From the NCBI GenBank assembly GCA_012517935.1, contig JAAYUA010000119.1:27892-91891 (forward strand): a DNA stretch of 64,000 nucleotides, read 5' to 3'. The notes under the pieces were generated by a model. It saw only the letters and a list, made by a program, of their open reading frames with translations, made no database searches and was not told the origin of the DNA. The DNA is from Acetobacter sp. (lineage in GTDB: Bacteria; Pseudomonadota; Alphaproteobacteria; Acetobacterales; Acetobacteraceae). Of this stretch, positions 17,523-25,809 are shown one piece after another. A program made the translations under genes and the position numbers. Each line of letters begins with the position of its first letter. Position 1 is the stretch's first letter.

Positions 17523-18235
17523 CTGTCCCCGGCGCTGTCCCATGATACCGAAATGATGTCCGGATGCCCACTGAGTGGGCTGAGACAGGTCGTCAGGGCG
17601 TCACTGTTATTGGCAGAAGGGGCAAGGCGTATCTGAACCGCGATCGTGTCTTCGTCTTTTCTGACGAAGGATGTGCTGTCGATCCGGAATCCGGCTTGTT
17701 GAAGGTCGTGGTCCAGTTTTGAAGACACAGTCTGTGCTGCCCCGTCATGTATGGACATACGGATCATAAAGCCGGCTTCCGGGTTTTGGGACTGAGCAGG
17801 CAGGCGGTCCACGATCTGCACGACGCTGCGCAGGACAGTATTTCCCGCGATGATGAAAAAAGTCAGAAGCCCAGCTTCAGCCAGCATATCGCTGCCTGTG
17901 CAGGCACCGACCGCGGCGGAACACCACAACGTTGCTGCGGTGTTCAGTCCGCGGACATTGGCACCCTCCCGGATGATTGCACCAGCGCCCAGAAATCCGA
18001 TGCCGGAGACGACGTAGGCAATGACGCGCAGGGATTGAACGTCTCCCCCGAGCCTTTGTGCCAGATCGACGAAGGCGGCTCCTCCGAGAGCGACGAGTGC
18101 ATTGGTGCGAAGACCCGCGCTGCGCTGTCTGTATTGTCGCTCGGCCCCGATCAGGGGGCCGAAAACAAAAGCGGCCAGAAGGCTGACGCTGCTGTCACCG
18201 AAAGATTGCAGATTGAAAGTTTCGATGAAGCGCAT
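17519..18235 (-). CDS. MgtC/SapB-family membrane protein
   Basis: This 238-residue protein has four or five membrane helices in the first 140 residues with the family motifs GPLIGAERQYRQRSAGLRTN and GIGFLGAGAIIREG, then a cytoplasmic ACT-like C-terminal domain of about 90 residues. In other bacteria MgtC proteins support growth at low magnesium and modulate F-type ATP synthase. The gene stands alone between hldD and the formylglycine-generating-enzyme gene. No magnesium-responsive leader is visible in the 155 bases upstream. Confidence 0.88.
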   Translation of the reverse strand: MRFIETFNLQSFGDSSVSLLAAFVFGPLIGAERQYRQRSAGLRTNALVALGGAAFVDLAQRLGGDVQSLRVIAYVVSGIGFLGAGAIIREGANVRGLNTAATLWCSAAVGACTGSDMLAEAGLLTFFIIAGNTVLRSVVQIVDRLPAQSQNPEAGFMIRMSIHDGAAQTVSSKLDHDLQQAGFRIDSTSFVRKDEDTIAVQIRLAPSANNSDALTTCLSPLSGHPDIISVSWDSAGDS

Positions 18236-18390
18236 GATTTATCCGGACAGCCTGAAAGCAGGAATGACGTTCAGGTTACGGATTTTCGAAGTGGGTCTCA
18301 ATGTTGCGTGTGAAGTATTATAATAAGTTCACACAAGATTATCTGTCAGCTGTTGTGATGCTTCATTTGAATGATGTTTAATCTCTTTTC

Positions 18391-19293
18391 TCACAAACGG
18401 CGAATGCACCGAAACCCGATATGCGAAGTGGGGCTGTCAATCGGCTGGGGATAGCGTGCGGCAGGACGATAGCGCTGGCAGTACTCCGGTGCGCATAGAT
18501 GCGACCCCCCTTTGATCACTCGACGAGGGGAAAGGGGAGTTCCTGCATCGCTTGCTGTGCGGGGTGCGCAGCAGCCGGATCGGGGTTCAGTCACATTCAG
18601 ACTGAACCAGTCCGCGGTCCATTCCCAGACATTTCCGATCATGTCGTGCAGGCCAAAGTCGTTGGCGGGGAAGCTGCCGACGGGTGATGTGCGGAACTCT
18701 CCCGCTGGTTTGGCGCTTTTCCAGGGGAACTGGCCTTGCCAGGTGTTGGCCATGATGCGGCCATCGGGCTCGCGCACATCGCCCCAGGCAAACTCCTTGC
18801 TTTCAAGGCCGCCCCGTGCAGCATATTCCCATTCATTTTCTGTCGGGAGCATTTTGCCTGCCCAGTCTGCATAAGCCTGTGCATCAGACGGTGCGATATG
18901 CACGACGGGGTGGGTCGGCCGATGGTCGATATTGCTGTCCGGTCCTTCCGGATGTCGCCAGTTTGCCCCGAAGATGAAGCGCCACCAAATGGGATGCATC
19001 AACGGCACAGGCCCGGACGGTGGACTGAAAACCAATGATCCAGCTATGGCGCGTTCAGGAGGCATGCCGGGATAATCTGCTGGATCAGGCGGGATTTCGG
19101 CCAGGGTTACATGGCCGGTTTCATGAATGAATCTTGAAAATTCTTCGTTGGTAACAGGGGTTGTGTCGATCATGAAATCAGAGACTTCCACCCTGCGGAC
19201 TGGTGCTTCTTCCGGATAATGGTGGTCAGATCCCATCAGAAAGGAACCACCTTTGATGTGCATCATCGGGATGTTGGACGCTGATGCGGTCAT
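18391..19293 (-). CDS. Formylglycine-generating enzyme (sulfatase maturation)
   Basis: This 300-residue SUMF1/FGE-type protein oxidises a cysteine in sulfatases to C-alpha-formylglycine using oxygen. The family start HIKGGSFLMGSDHHYPEEAPVR, the central NEWEYAARGG and the NVWEWTADWF motif are all present. Near the C-terminus, GGSHLCAPEYCQRYRPAAR gives cysteines at about 267 and 272, at the CxxxxC spacing of the copper-binding active-site pair of true FGEs. No signal peptide is visible, so it should act in the cytoplasm. It is divergent from a sulfatase 86 bases away that has the matching target motif. Confidence 0.88.
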   Translation of the reverse strand: MTASASNIPMMHIKGGSFLMGSDHHYPEEAPVRRVEVSDFMIDTTPVTNEEFSRFIHETGHVTLAEIPPDPADYPGMPPERAIAGSLVFSPPSGPVPLMHPIWWRFIFGANWRHPEGPDSNIDHRPTHPVVHIAPSDAQAYADWAGKMLPTENEWEYAARGGLESKEFAWGDVREPDGRIMANTWQGQFPWKSAKPAGEFRTSPVGSFPANDFGLHDMIGNVWEWTADWFSLNVTEPRSGCCAPRTASDAGTPLSPRRVIKGGSHLCAPEYCQRYRPAARYPQPIDSPTSHIGFRCIRRL

Positions 19294-19379
19294 GTTGCCC
19301 CTCTGCGGCTGGTTGACACTGTGTTAATTTACCGGAACGATCTCGGCGCGTCATTTTTCGAAGAGCAGGAACATTTATT

Positions 19380-20903
19380 ATGGCACGCGGTCTGTCCAGG
19401 CGGAGTTTTTTTGCGGCAGGCGCTGCGCTGTCAAGCGGTGTTATCTCTGTGCCTAAGGCTATGGCAGCTGTTTCAAGCCCTGTGCATGATGCCGCTTTCT
19501 GGCGGGAAAAGCGTCCCAATATCCTGTTTCTGCTTGCAGATGACTGGTCCTGGACCGGGGCCAACATGCATGATGATCTGATGCTCAAGGTGCCGACATA
19601 TCGACGTCTCTGTGCAGAAGGAGTGCGGTTTTCCAATGCATTTGTAGCATGCCCATCGTGTTCCGCTTCACGTGCGTCGATCCTGACGGGACAATGGCCG
19701 TGGGAACTGGAAGATGGGGCAAATCTGGCTGGAACGCTGGATTCAAGATTCCAAGTCTACCCGGAGTTGCTGGAGCATAGTGGCTATTTCGTTGGCATGA
19801 CCCGCAAGGGCTGGGCGCCGGGGCAACTGGCGCCCGGGCATCGAACCCAGAATCCGGCAGGGCAGTCCTATGTGGATTTTGCAGCTTTTCTGAAGCAGCG
19901 ACCAGATGGCGCGCCGTTCTGCTTCTGGTTTGGCAGCCATGACCCTCATCGTCCTTATGAAATTGATCGTGGGGTGAAATCCGGCATTGATCCATCGGCA
20001 ATGAAAGTGCCGCCTTATCTGCCGGATGCTCCTGAAGTTCGTGGTGACATGGCGGATTATGCGTTTGGTGTTGAACGGTTCAATCGGGAAGCAGGGGAAC
20101 TGATTGCCCAGTTGGATGCGATAGGGGAGTTGGAAAATACATTCATTGTCATGACCGGAGACAATGGATGGCCATTTCCACGGGGCAAGGCATCACTTTA
20201 TGATTCCGGCATTCATGTGCCCTTCGTCGTGCGATGGGGCGGGATTGAAGAGCCGGGTCGGACCGTGGATGCAATTATCAGCACGACAGATCTGGCACCA
20301 ACCTTTCTGACGCTTGCTGGCGTGGCAATCCCGCACGATATGGTCGGAGTCAGTCTGTTGCCATGGCTCGACAAGGAAGGAAAACTTCCCGAGCGTGATT
20401 ACACTCTTGCGGGAATGGAACGTCATATGGATGTGCGCCAGACAATCGGCTGGGGATATCCGATGCGTGCCCTGCGGACGAAGGATTTCCTTTATATCCG
20501 TAATTTCGAACCTTCCCGCATGCCTGCCGGAGTACCAAGCGTCCATCCGCAAACCCGTGAATCTTTCACGAACAATGTTTATGCCGGATATGGCGATATC
20601 GATCAGGGACGCGCCAAGGCCTATATCACGACCCATCAGAATGACCCGGCCGTGCGTCCCTTTTTCGATCGTGCAACAGCCTTGCGTCCGGCGCAGGAAC
20701 TCTACCGTATTACCGATGACCCTTACGACATGAAAAACCTGGCATTTGACCCGGCTTTCAAGACCGTTCTGAACAAAATGGATGCTCAATTGACTGCCGA
20801 ACTGAAAGCATCTCATGATCCGCGGATCGAGGGACATGGCGCATTGTTTGATCATTACCCGACTTATAACGATCCCGGATTCAAGCGGCCGGATGTCATT
20901 TGA
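19380..20903 (+). CDS. Tat-exported sulfatase
   Basis: This 507-residue alkaline-phosphatase-superfamily sulfatase starts with a twin-arginine signal (SRRSFFAAGAALSSG, then an AMA cleavage site near 29), so it should be folded and modified before export. Metal ligands are visible as LLADDWSWTG near residues 51-60 and TGDNGW near 260. The modified residue is Cys94 in CSASR, the C-x-A-x-R form of the sulfatase signature. It is paired head-to-head with an FGE gene. The closest match by eye is to heparan N-sulfatase/arylsulfatase-type enzymes, but the substrate cannot be decided. Confidence 0.9.
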   Translation: MARGLSRRSFFAAGAALSSGVISVPKAMAAVSSPVHDAAFWREKRPNILFLLADDWSWTGANMHDDLMLKVPTYRRLCAEGVRFSNAFVACPSCSASRASILTGQWPWELEDGANLAGTLDSRFQVYPELLEHSGYFVGMTRKGWAPGQLAPGHRTQNPAGQSYVDFAAFLKQRPDGAPFCFWFGSHDPHRPYEIDRGVKSGIDPSAMKVPPYLPDAPEVRGDMADYAFGVERFNREAGELIAQLDAIGELENTFIVMTGDNGWPFPRGKASLYDSGIHVPFVVRWGGIEEPGRTVDAIISTTDLAPTFLTLAGVAIPHDMVGVSLLPWLDKEGKLPERDYTLAGMERHMDVRQTIGWGYPMRALRTKDFLYIRNFEPSRMPAGVPSVHPQTRESFTNNVYAGYGDIDQGRAKAYITTHQNDPAVRPFFDRATALRPAQELYRITDDPYDMKNLAFDPAFKTVLNKMDAQLTAELKASHDPRIEGHGALFDHYPTYNDPGFKRPDVI

Positions 20904-21081
20904 TCACGATCTAAAGTGTCTGTAGATACAGTTTTCTTGAATCTTTAGGGAGTTTTCCGGCGATGGCGTGCGGTGCCATTGCCAGAGCTCTATCAAGCTG
21001 CCCGGGTGCAGCCTGATGGTTTGTAAATGCGAACTTCAGATCGCGGAAATTCACGTCCGTGTTGTCATTTTTAATGGATTC

Positions 21082-21113
21082 ACAGCCTTCGGAATGTCAT
21101 TCGCGAAGGCTGT
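21082..21113. terminator. Long hairpin between convergent genes
   Basis: ACAGCCTTCG pairs with CGAAGGCTGT, and the bases between them also pair (GAATG with CATTC), giving a nearly continuous 15-base stem. It lies between the sulfatase gene and the convergent copper-receptor gene. There is no clear T-run on either side, so it may be a bidirectional but imperfect terminator. Confidence 0.55.
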
Positions 21114-21185
21114 CTGGTGAATATCAGATTGCAGAAACCGGCGTTACGTCAAACATCTGAATTCTGCTTCAAACATTCCTTTTCC

Positions 21186-23396
21186 TCAGAATGTCGCGGA
21201 CAGACTCATGTTGAATGAACGTCCCATACCGGGCAAGGCACCCAGCATATCGGTGATTCCGGCTTTATAATCACCGATCGAAAGCCCTCCAAGCGGCAGG
21301 TAGTATTTCTGATCAAGCAGATTATCAATACTTGCATTCAGGGTCAGCATACGCCAGCGGTAGCTGCCGCCAATACCAAAGAGGGCATAACCCGGGGTTC
21401 GTGGCTCGTTTCTGATCCAGTCAATAGTGTTCTTTGATTTTACGAGTGTTACCTCGGCATAACCGGACCAGTTCTCCCATGTTTCATGCAGGGAAATGCG
21501 TCCATTCGCGGGCATCTGGTGATAAAGCCCGGAGTGCGTGACCTTATCCTGTCCCCGGACCCAGTTGATGTTCGCAATCAGCTCACCGCGTCCCCATGAT
21601 GGCGTATCCCACAGACGCTTCGATGCATTGGCATTAATGCCATAGGACTGGGCGTTGTGGTTTGCAAAGGTGAGTTTTGAAAGATTGTTGGATAGAGATC
21701 CTGTTCTGTAAACATTAATGTAATTATGTGTATATGTATAGAACGGTTGAATTTTTACGCTCCATGATCGGTGGCTTGCATCATGCGCGTCGAGTGTAAA
21801 ACTGACAGTGTTGGCAATTTCAGGGCGTAAATTGAGGTTCCCAGTATAGCCATTGCCATCACCGAACCAGTTGACCATTGATGTTGTCATGTTGCCTGTG
21901 CCCCAGGCATAACGTTCATAGATATTGGGTGAACGTGTTTTACGGGCATAGCCTCCTTCGATCGAGAAAGTCTCCAGAGGCTGCCATTTTCCCGTTGCTG
22001 TGACATCAAAATTTATATCGGTTCGACCGCGCTGTGCTGCATTGAAAGCCTGTGCCGACATCGCATCGGACATGTTCATCATGCCGGTCCATGAATAGGG
22101 TGAAACGGTGCCCGTATTCATCATGACAATATCATTGCGAAGCCCCAGTTGGGTGCTGAATGTCGGCGTCCATTGTGCATCCCATTCAATGAACTGACCG
22201 AGAACGTTCCGATGGCCATTATTGATGTTGTGAAACGTATTTGGTCCCATCATCATGCTGCCCTGCAAAGGTGGCCACCAGTCATTCAGACCATTGTAAT
22301 CGAATGAATTTCCAACTTTCAGAGTGTGTTTCCGTCCAAGAGGAATGGTTGCCTTTATGGAATAAGATACGTTGCGGGCATCTGTATTCATGGGCATGCC
22401 GGTCGTAGGCGTGTGTCCACCCTTGTCATTCATCATGTTCATCACATGATCGACGCGTTGCCAGGAACCACGGACTTCCAGCATGCCCCAGTCGAAATCG
22501 CCGGTATATTTTCCGTTCACGAAGGTCGAGCGATTGTTGGTCATGTCCATATACTGGTTCGCGAATCCCTCATAAGGGATATCCTGCTGCCCAACAGTTA
22601 CGGTGAATTGGTGATTATCTTTCCTGAAGCCGGCGGTAATGGCCTGATTGAAGGACAGATAGCTGGTTGAACGGACCTGCCTGCTGTTGCTGCCACCCGT
22701 ATGATAGTTGCTGGCATGAGCATAAGAGCCACTCCAGCGCAGGCTGAACATGTCATTGGCGACTGTTACGGACCCGGATGCTCCGGATGCCCCTCCGTTG
22801 CTGCGGTAGGTTCCGGTGGCGCGACCGGTGACGAGAATTTTTCCGGGTGCCGCAAACTGGGGATCGCGTCGTTTGACCTCGATCGTTCCGCCAATACTGT
22901 CACCGCCGACACTGACTGGCGTTATGCCCGGAATGGCAACGACTTCGGAAATCATGTCCGGATCGATATAGGACATCGCCGGGTTCATATGGTTCGGGCA
23001 TGCGGATGGAATGCGCATGCCGTCGATGGTTGTCGCCAGACGATCATCCGCCATTCCGTTCATGACAGGAAGCGCGGAGACGCCTCCTGCTGAATAGGTG
23101 CTGTATCCGAGAGTGTTCTTCAGGAGATCCGCAGCGTCATGATCTGTGGTTTGTCTGACCCGGCTTCCAAGAACGACAATATTCTCGTCTTCAGTGCTTT
23201 CGAGATGTTCAGTCGATGTCTTGAGTGATGAGGATGCGGTTGTGGTTTGCACACCGCTACTGGCTGCCTGGGCCTTGCTGGAGCAGAGAGCTGTCGAGCT
23301 GGCAAGGAGAGTCAGGAGAGTGGTTGCCGTGATGATTTGACGTCTGGCGAAGGGCGCGTGGGTACGCTCATCACCTTTGAGAGCATGGAATGACAT
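21186..23396 (-). CDS. Copper TonB-dependent receptor (OprC/NosA-like)
   Basis: This 736-residue outer-membrane receptor has a signal peptide ending near AQA (residue 44), a TonB-box-like stretch (ENIVVLGSR) and a plug. The plug carries the motif IPSACPNHMNPAMSYIDP, with Cys133, His136 and Met137, which resembles the copper-binding site of OprC and NosA. A methionine/histidine-rich loop (HVMNMMNDKGGHTPTTGMPMN) and other Met clusters strengthen a copper role. It ends in a C-terminal phenylalanine after a beta strand. It lies downstream of a DUF2946 gene on the same strand, a pairing often seen with copper import. Copper as substrate is inferred from motifs. Confidence 0.88.
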   Translation of the reverse strand: MSFHALKGDERTHAPFARRQIITATTLLTLLASSTALCSSKAQAASSGVQTTTASSSLKTSTEHLESTEDENIVVLGSRVRQTTDHDAADLLKNTLGYSTYSAGGVSALPVMNGMADDRLATTIDGMRIPSACPNHMNPAMSYIDPDMISEVVAIPGITPVSVGGDSIGGTIEVKRRDPQFAAPGKILVTGRATGTYRSNGGASGASGSVTVANDMFSLRWSGSYAHASNYHTGGSNSRQVRSTSYLSFNQAITAGFRKDNHQFTVTVGQQDIPYEGFANQYMDMTNNRSTFVNGKYTGDFDWGMLEVRGSWQRVDHVMNMMNDKGGHTPTTGMPMNTDARNVSYSIKATIPLGRKHTLKVGNSFDYNGLNDWWPPLQGSMMMGPNTFHNINNGHRNVLGQFIEWDAQWTPTFSTQLGLRNDIVMMNTGTVSPYSWTGMMNMSDAMSAQAFNAAQRGRTDINFDVTATGKWQPLETFSIEGGYARKTRSPNIYERYAWGTGNMTTSMVNWFGDGNGYTGNLNLRPEIANTVSFTLDAHDASHRSWSVKIQPFYTYTHNYINVYRTGSLSNNLSKLTFANHNAQSYGINANASKRLWDTPSWGRGELIANINWVRGQDKVTHSGLYHQMPANGRISLHETWENWSGYAEVTLVKSKNTIDWIRNEPRTPGYALFGIGGSYRWRMLTLNASIDNLLDQKYYLPLGGLSIGDYKAGITDMLGALPGMGRSFNMSLSATF

Positions 23397-23503
23397 GAAG
23401 CCTGATCCTGGGCTGTAAGGTCTTGAACAGCCGACAGGAAAGACATCGCAAAAGATTTTCTGGCTCGAAAAGAGTCAGAACTGAAGGATAAAGATGCGCG
23501 CGC

Positions 23504-23980
23504 TCAGCCTGCCGGCGTGGATGATACAGGCATTATGGCTGGAGGGGCGCGTGCCGGAGGCAGGCCATTCGCTTGCTCGACAGGTGGCGCGCGTGGCTGG
23601 ACCGCGGAAAAAAAGGTTTCCGTGAGAAGGATGGAGATGGAAAGAGGCGCAATGTGACTGCCCAGAATAATGACCGGCAGATGCAGCAGGGGGCAGAGAG
23701 GGCACCCTTCGCCATCGGGCGAGAAAGGTGTCTTATGGTGCGAGTGATGGTGCCCCATCATCATCGCGGAATTTGAAGCATCGTGTTCGTCAGCCGTGCA
23801 TGCGGCCTGCAGGGACGATGAGATGCACAGACCCGTAAGCCTGTGGATTGTATGTCCTGGCAGTTCTCCCGGCATGGTGTTGCCTTGCAGCAGCAGCAGC
23901 CCGATAAATCCGGGAAGAGTGAAGGCGACAATCAGCCAGCGAAGAAAATGCCGGGTCGCACGATGAGAAGGCGGATGCAT
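23504..23980 (-). CDS. DUF2946-like His/Met-rich protein
   Basis: This 158-residue protein has an N-terminal membrane segment (about residues 14-31) followed by a metal-ligand-rich region, MMMGHHHSHHK, and the CPLCPLL motif typical of DUF2946. A second hydrophobic stretch follows, then a proline-rich tail. The family often accompanies OprC/NosA-type receptors and is thought to bind copper in the periplasm or membrane, though it has not been characterised in detail. It is 107 bases upstream of the receptor and probably shares its promoter. Confidence 0.7.
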   Translation of the reverse strand: MHPPSHRATRHFLRWLIVAFTLPGFIGLLLLQGNTMPGELPGHTIHRLTGLCISSSLQAACTADEHDASNSAMMMGHHHSHHKTPFSPDGEGCPLCPLLHLPVIILGSHIAPLSISILLTETFFSAVQPRAPPVEQANGLPPARAPPAIMPVSSTPAG

Positions 23981-24093
23981 AAGGACGATATCATGGTCCT
24001 GAAGATTTGTTCTTTTATGAGTTTTGAAAATCCGGCTGTCAAATATTCATGAGGAATAGAAGGAAAATTTCAGCTTTGCAGCAGGAGCATGCA

Positions 24094-25569
24094 TTACGAA
24101 GCCGTGGTGTGCCCATTTGGTAGCCTTGCACTTTCCGGGATCTGTTTTCGTGCAAGAATGAAATAAACCACACCTCCGACTGTGACGCCGATAAACCACG
24201 ACAGGGATGTCACGATGGACAGGGATGGGAACAGCAGCCCGAGAGAGGCGGCGAGACCACCGATGAGGAAAGCCGGGACCCCGCCATGTCCCCAGCCTGA
24301 CTGTCCGGCATAGCATCCGTTTTTTCTGTAAAGATCATGAATCCGCAGTTGCTGGCGTCGGATCAGATAAAAATCGGCTATCATGATGCCTGTGACCGGT
24401 CCGAGGAGACCTGAAACGATATCAAGCACGTGATAGATATTATCAGCGTGATCGAACCAGAGCCATGGTGCGGTAAAAACGCCAAGAAGAAGCACCAGAC
24501 GGCTTGCTCTGCTGAAATTCAGATGGCGCGGCATGAGATTGATAAGGTCATAGGCGGCGGGCATGATATTCGCCACGACATTTACTGACAGGGTGGCGAG
24601 CACAATAGTTGCCCCACCGAACACTGTGATGATGGGATGATTGAGCGCCAGAAGAAGCTTCACAGGATTCCAGATTGGATGACCAAAGATCAGGACTGTG
24701 GCTGATGTGGTGATGATGCTCATCGGGGTGAATATCAAGGCTGTCAGAGGCAATCCGATGGCTTGCCCCAGAACCTGATCGCGTTCTGAACGGACAAAAC
24801 GGGTCAGATCGGGAATATTCACGGCAAAAGTAGCCCAGATGCCAATCATGCCGGTGACAGCCAGAGCGAAAGCTTTCCAGAAGGCGGCTCCATGCAGGCT
24901 GGAAGGTTGTGCGAACAAGGGCCCCGGACCGTGACCAACCTTCAGAGCCCACAGGGTCGCCATCAAGCCAACGATGATGACCAGCGGTCCGGCAAGAAGT
25001 TCAAAATTGCGGATTCTGTGAACGCCATGGTTGGAAACCCAGGCATGGAGCGCCCAGACCAGAGCCATTGCTCCCCACATATGGGCCTGCATTCCGGCGA
25101 AAGAGCCTGAGAAGGTGGTCCAAATGGGCAGGACGGTTCCAAGAATGGCGTCAGTGGCCTGCGCAGCAGCATATGACTGTATCGAGAACCAGAAGATTCC
25201 ACAGAAACCTCGCAGCAACACGGGAAGCTGCGCTCCGACCGGCCCGAAGGAAGAACGGATCAGCACGCAGAAGGGAACGCCATATTTCGTGCCAGCCTTG
25301 GCATTGAGCCACATTGCGGCAAATAGGACAGCATATCCTGTGGCAACGACTTCCAGACATTCCACGGCGGAAAAGCCCAGAGCCATCAGGCCGGAGGCGG
25401 CTTCATAGACGACGATATTGTGAACCATCCCCATCCAGACCGTCGCCATATTGATCCATGACCAATCGCGTTTTCCTGGTGGCACCGGGGCGAGATCTTC
25501 ATTGATCAGGTCCGGATCGGCATCTGGGTAGAAGGGAGTATGGTGTGGCAGAGGGGATGAAGTGGTCAT
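24094..25569 (-). CDS. NCS1-family nucleobase/hydantoin permease
   Basis: This roughly 491-residue, twelve-helix inner-membrane symporter belongs to the nucleobase:cation symporter-1 family. The N-terminal signature NEDLAPVPPGKRDWSWINMATVWMGM and the GIFWFSIQSYAAAQ stretch are characteristic. Likely substrates are uracil, allantoin, hydantoins, cytosine or thiamine precursors; none can be chosen from the sequence. The ORF begins at 25599, but the ATG at 25569 gives the usual start (MTTSSPLPHH). Neither start has a strong ribosome binding site. No catabolic gene lies beside it, so the pathway it serves is unknown. Confidence 0.88.
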   Translation of the reverse strand: MTTSSPLPHHTPFYPDADPDLINEDLAPVPPGKRDWSWINMATVWMGMVHNIVVYEAASGLMALGFSAVECLEVVATGYAVLFAAMWLNAKAGTKYGVPFCVLIRSSFGPVGAQLPVLLRGFCGIFWFSIQSYAAAQATDAILGTVLPIWTTFSGSFAGMQAHMWGAMALVWALHAWVSNHGVHRIRNFELLAGPLVIIVGLMATLWALKVGHGPGPLFAQPSSLHGAAFWKAFALAVTGMIGIWATFAVNIPDLTRFVRSERDQVLGQAIGLPLTALIFTPMSIITTSATVLIFGHPIWNPVKLLLALNHPIITVFGGATIVLATLSVNVVANIMPAAYDLINLMPRHLNFSRASRLVLLLGVFTAPWLWFDHADNIYHVLDIVSGLLGPVTGIMIADFYLIRRQQLRIHDLYRKNGCYAGQSGWGHGGVPAFLIGGLAASLGLLFPSLSIVTSLSWFIGVTVGGVVYFILARKQIPESARLPNGHTTAS

Positions 25570-25809
25570 GGGGCACCGGTAAAAATCTGTCGCCATCATG
25601 CCTTATCAGAATGAATATGAAACGATTTTTTTATCATCCTGTTGATGCTGCTCCGCGTACCTTGATGATGCTTCTGGCTCATAGCTGATATGATGAATGT
25701 ATTGAGATGCTGATCCTGCCTGAAAGTCGCTGATAAGGACGTCACCTGGGTGGCGCTTCGGACAGCGATGCTTCAGAAGTCTGCACTGGGTTGTCGTGGA
25801 ACGATTTTC

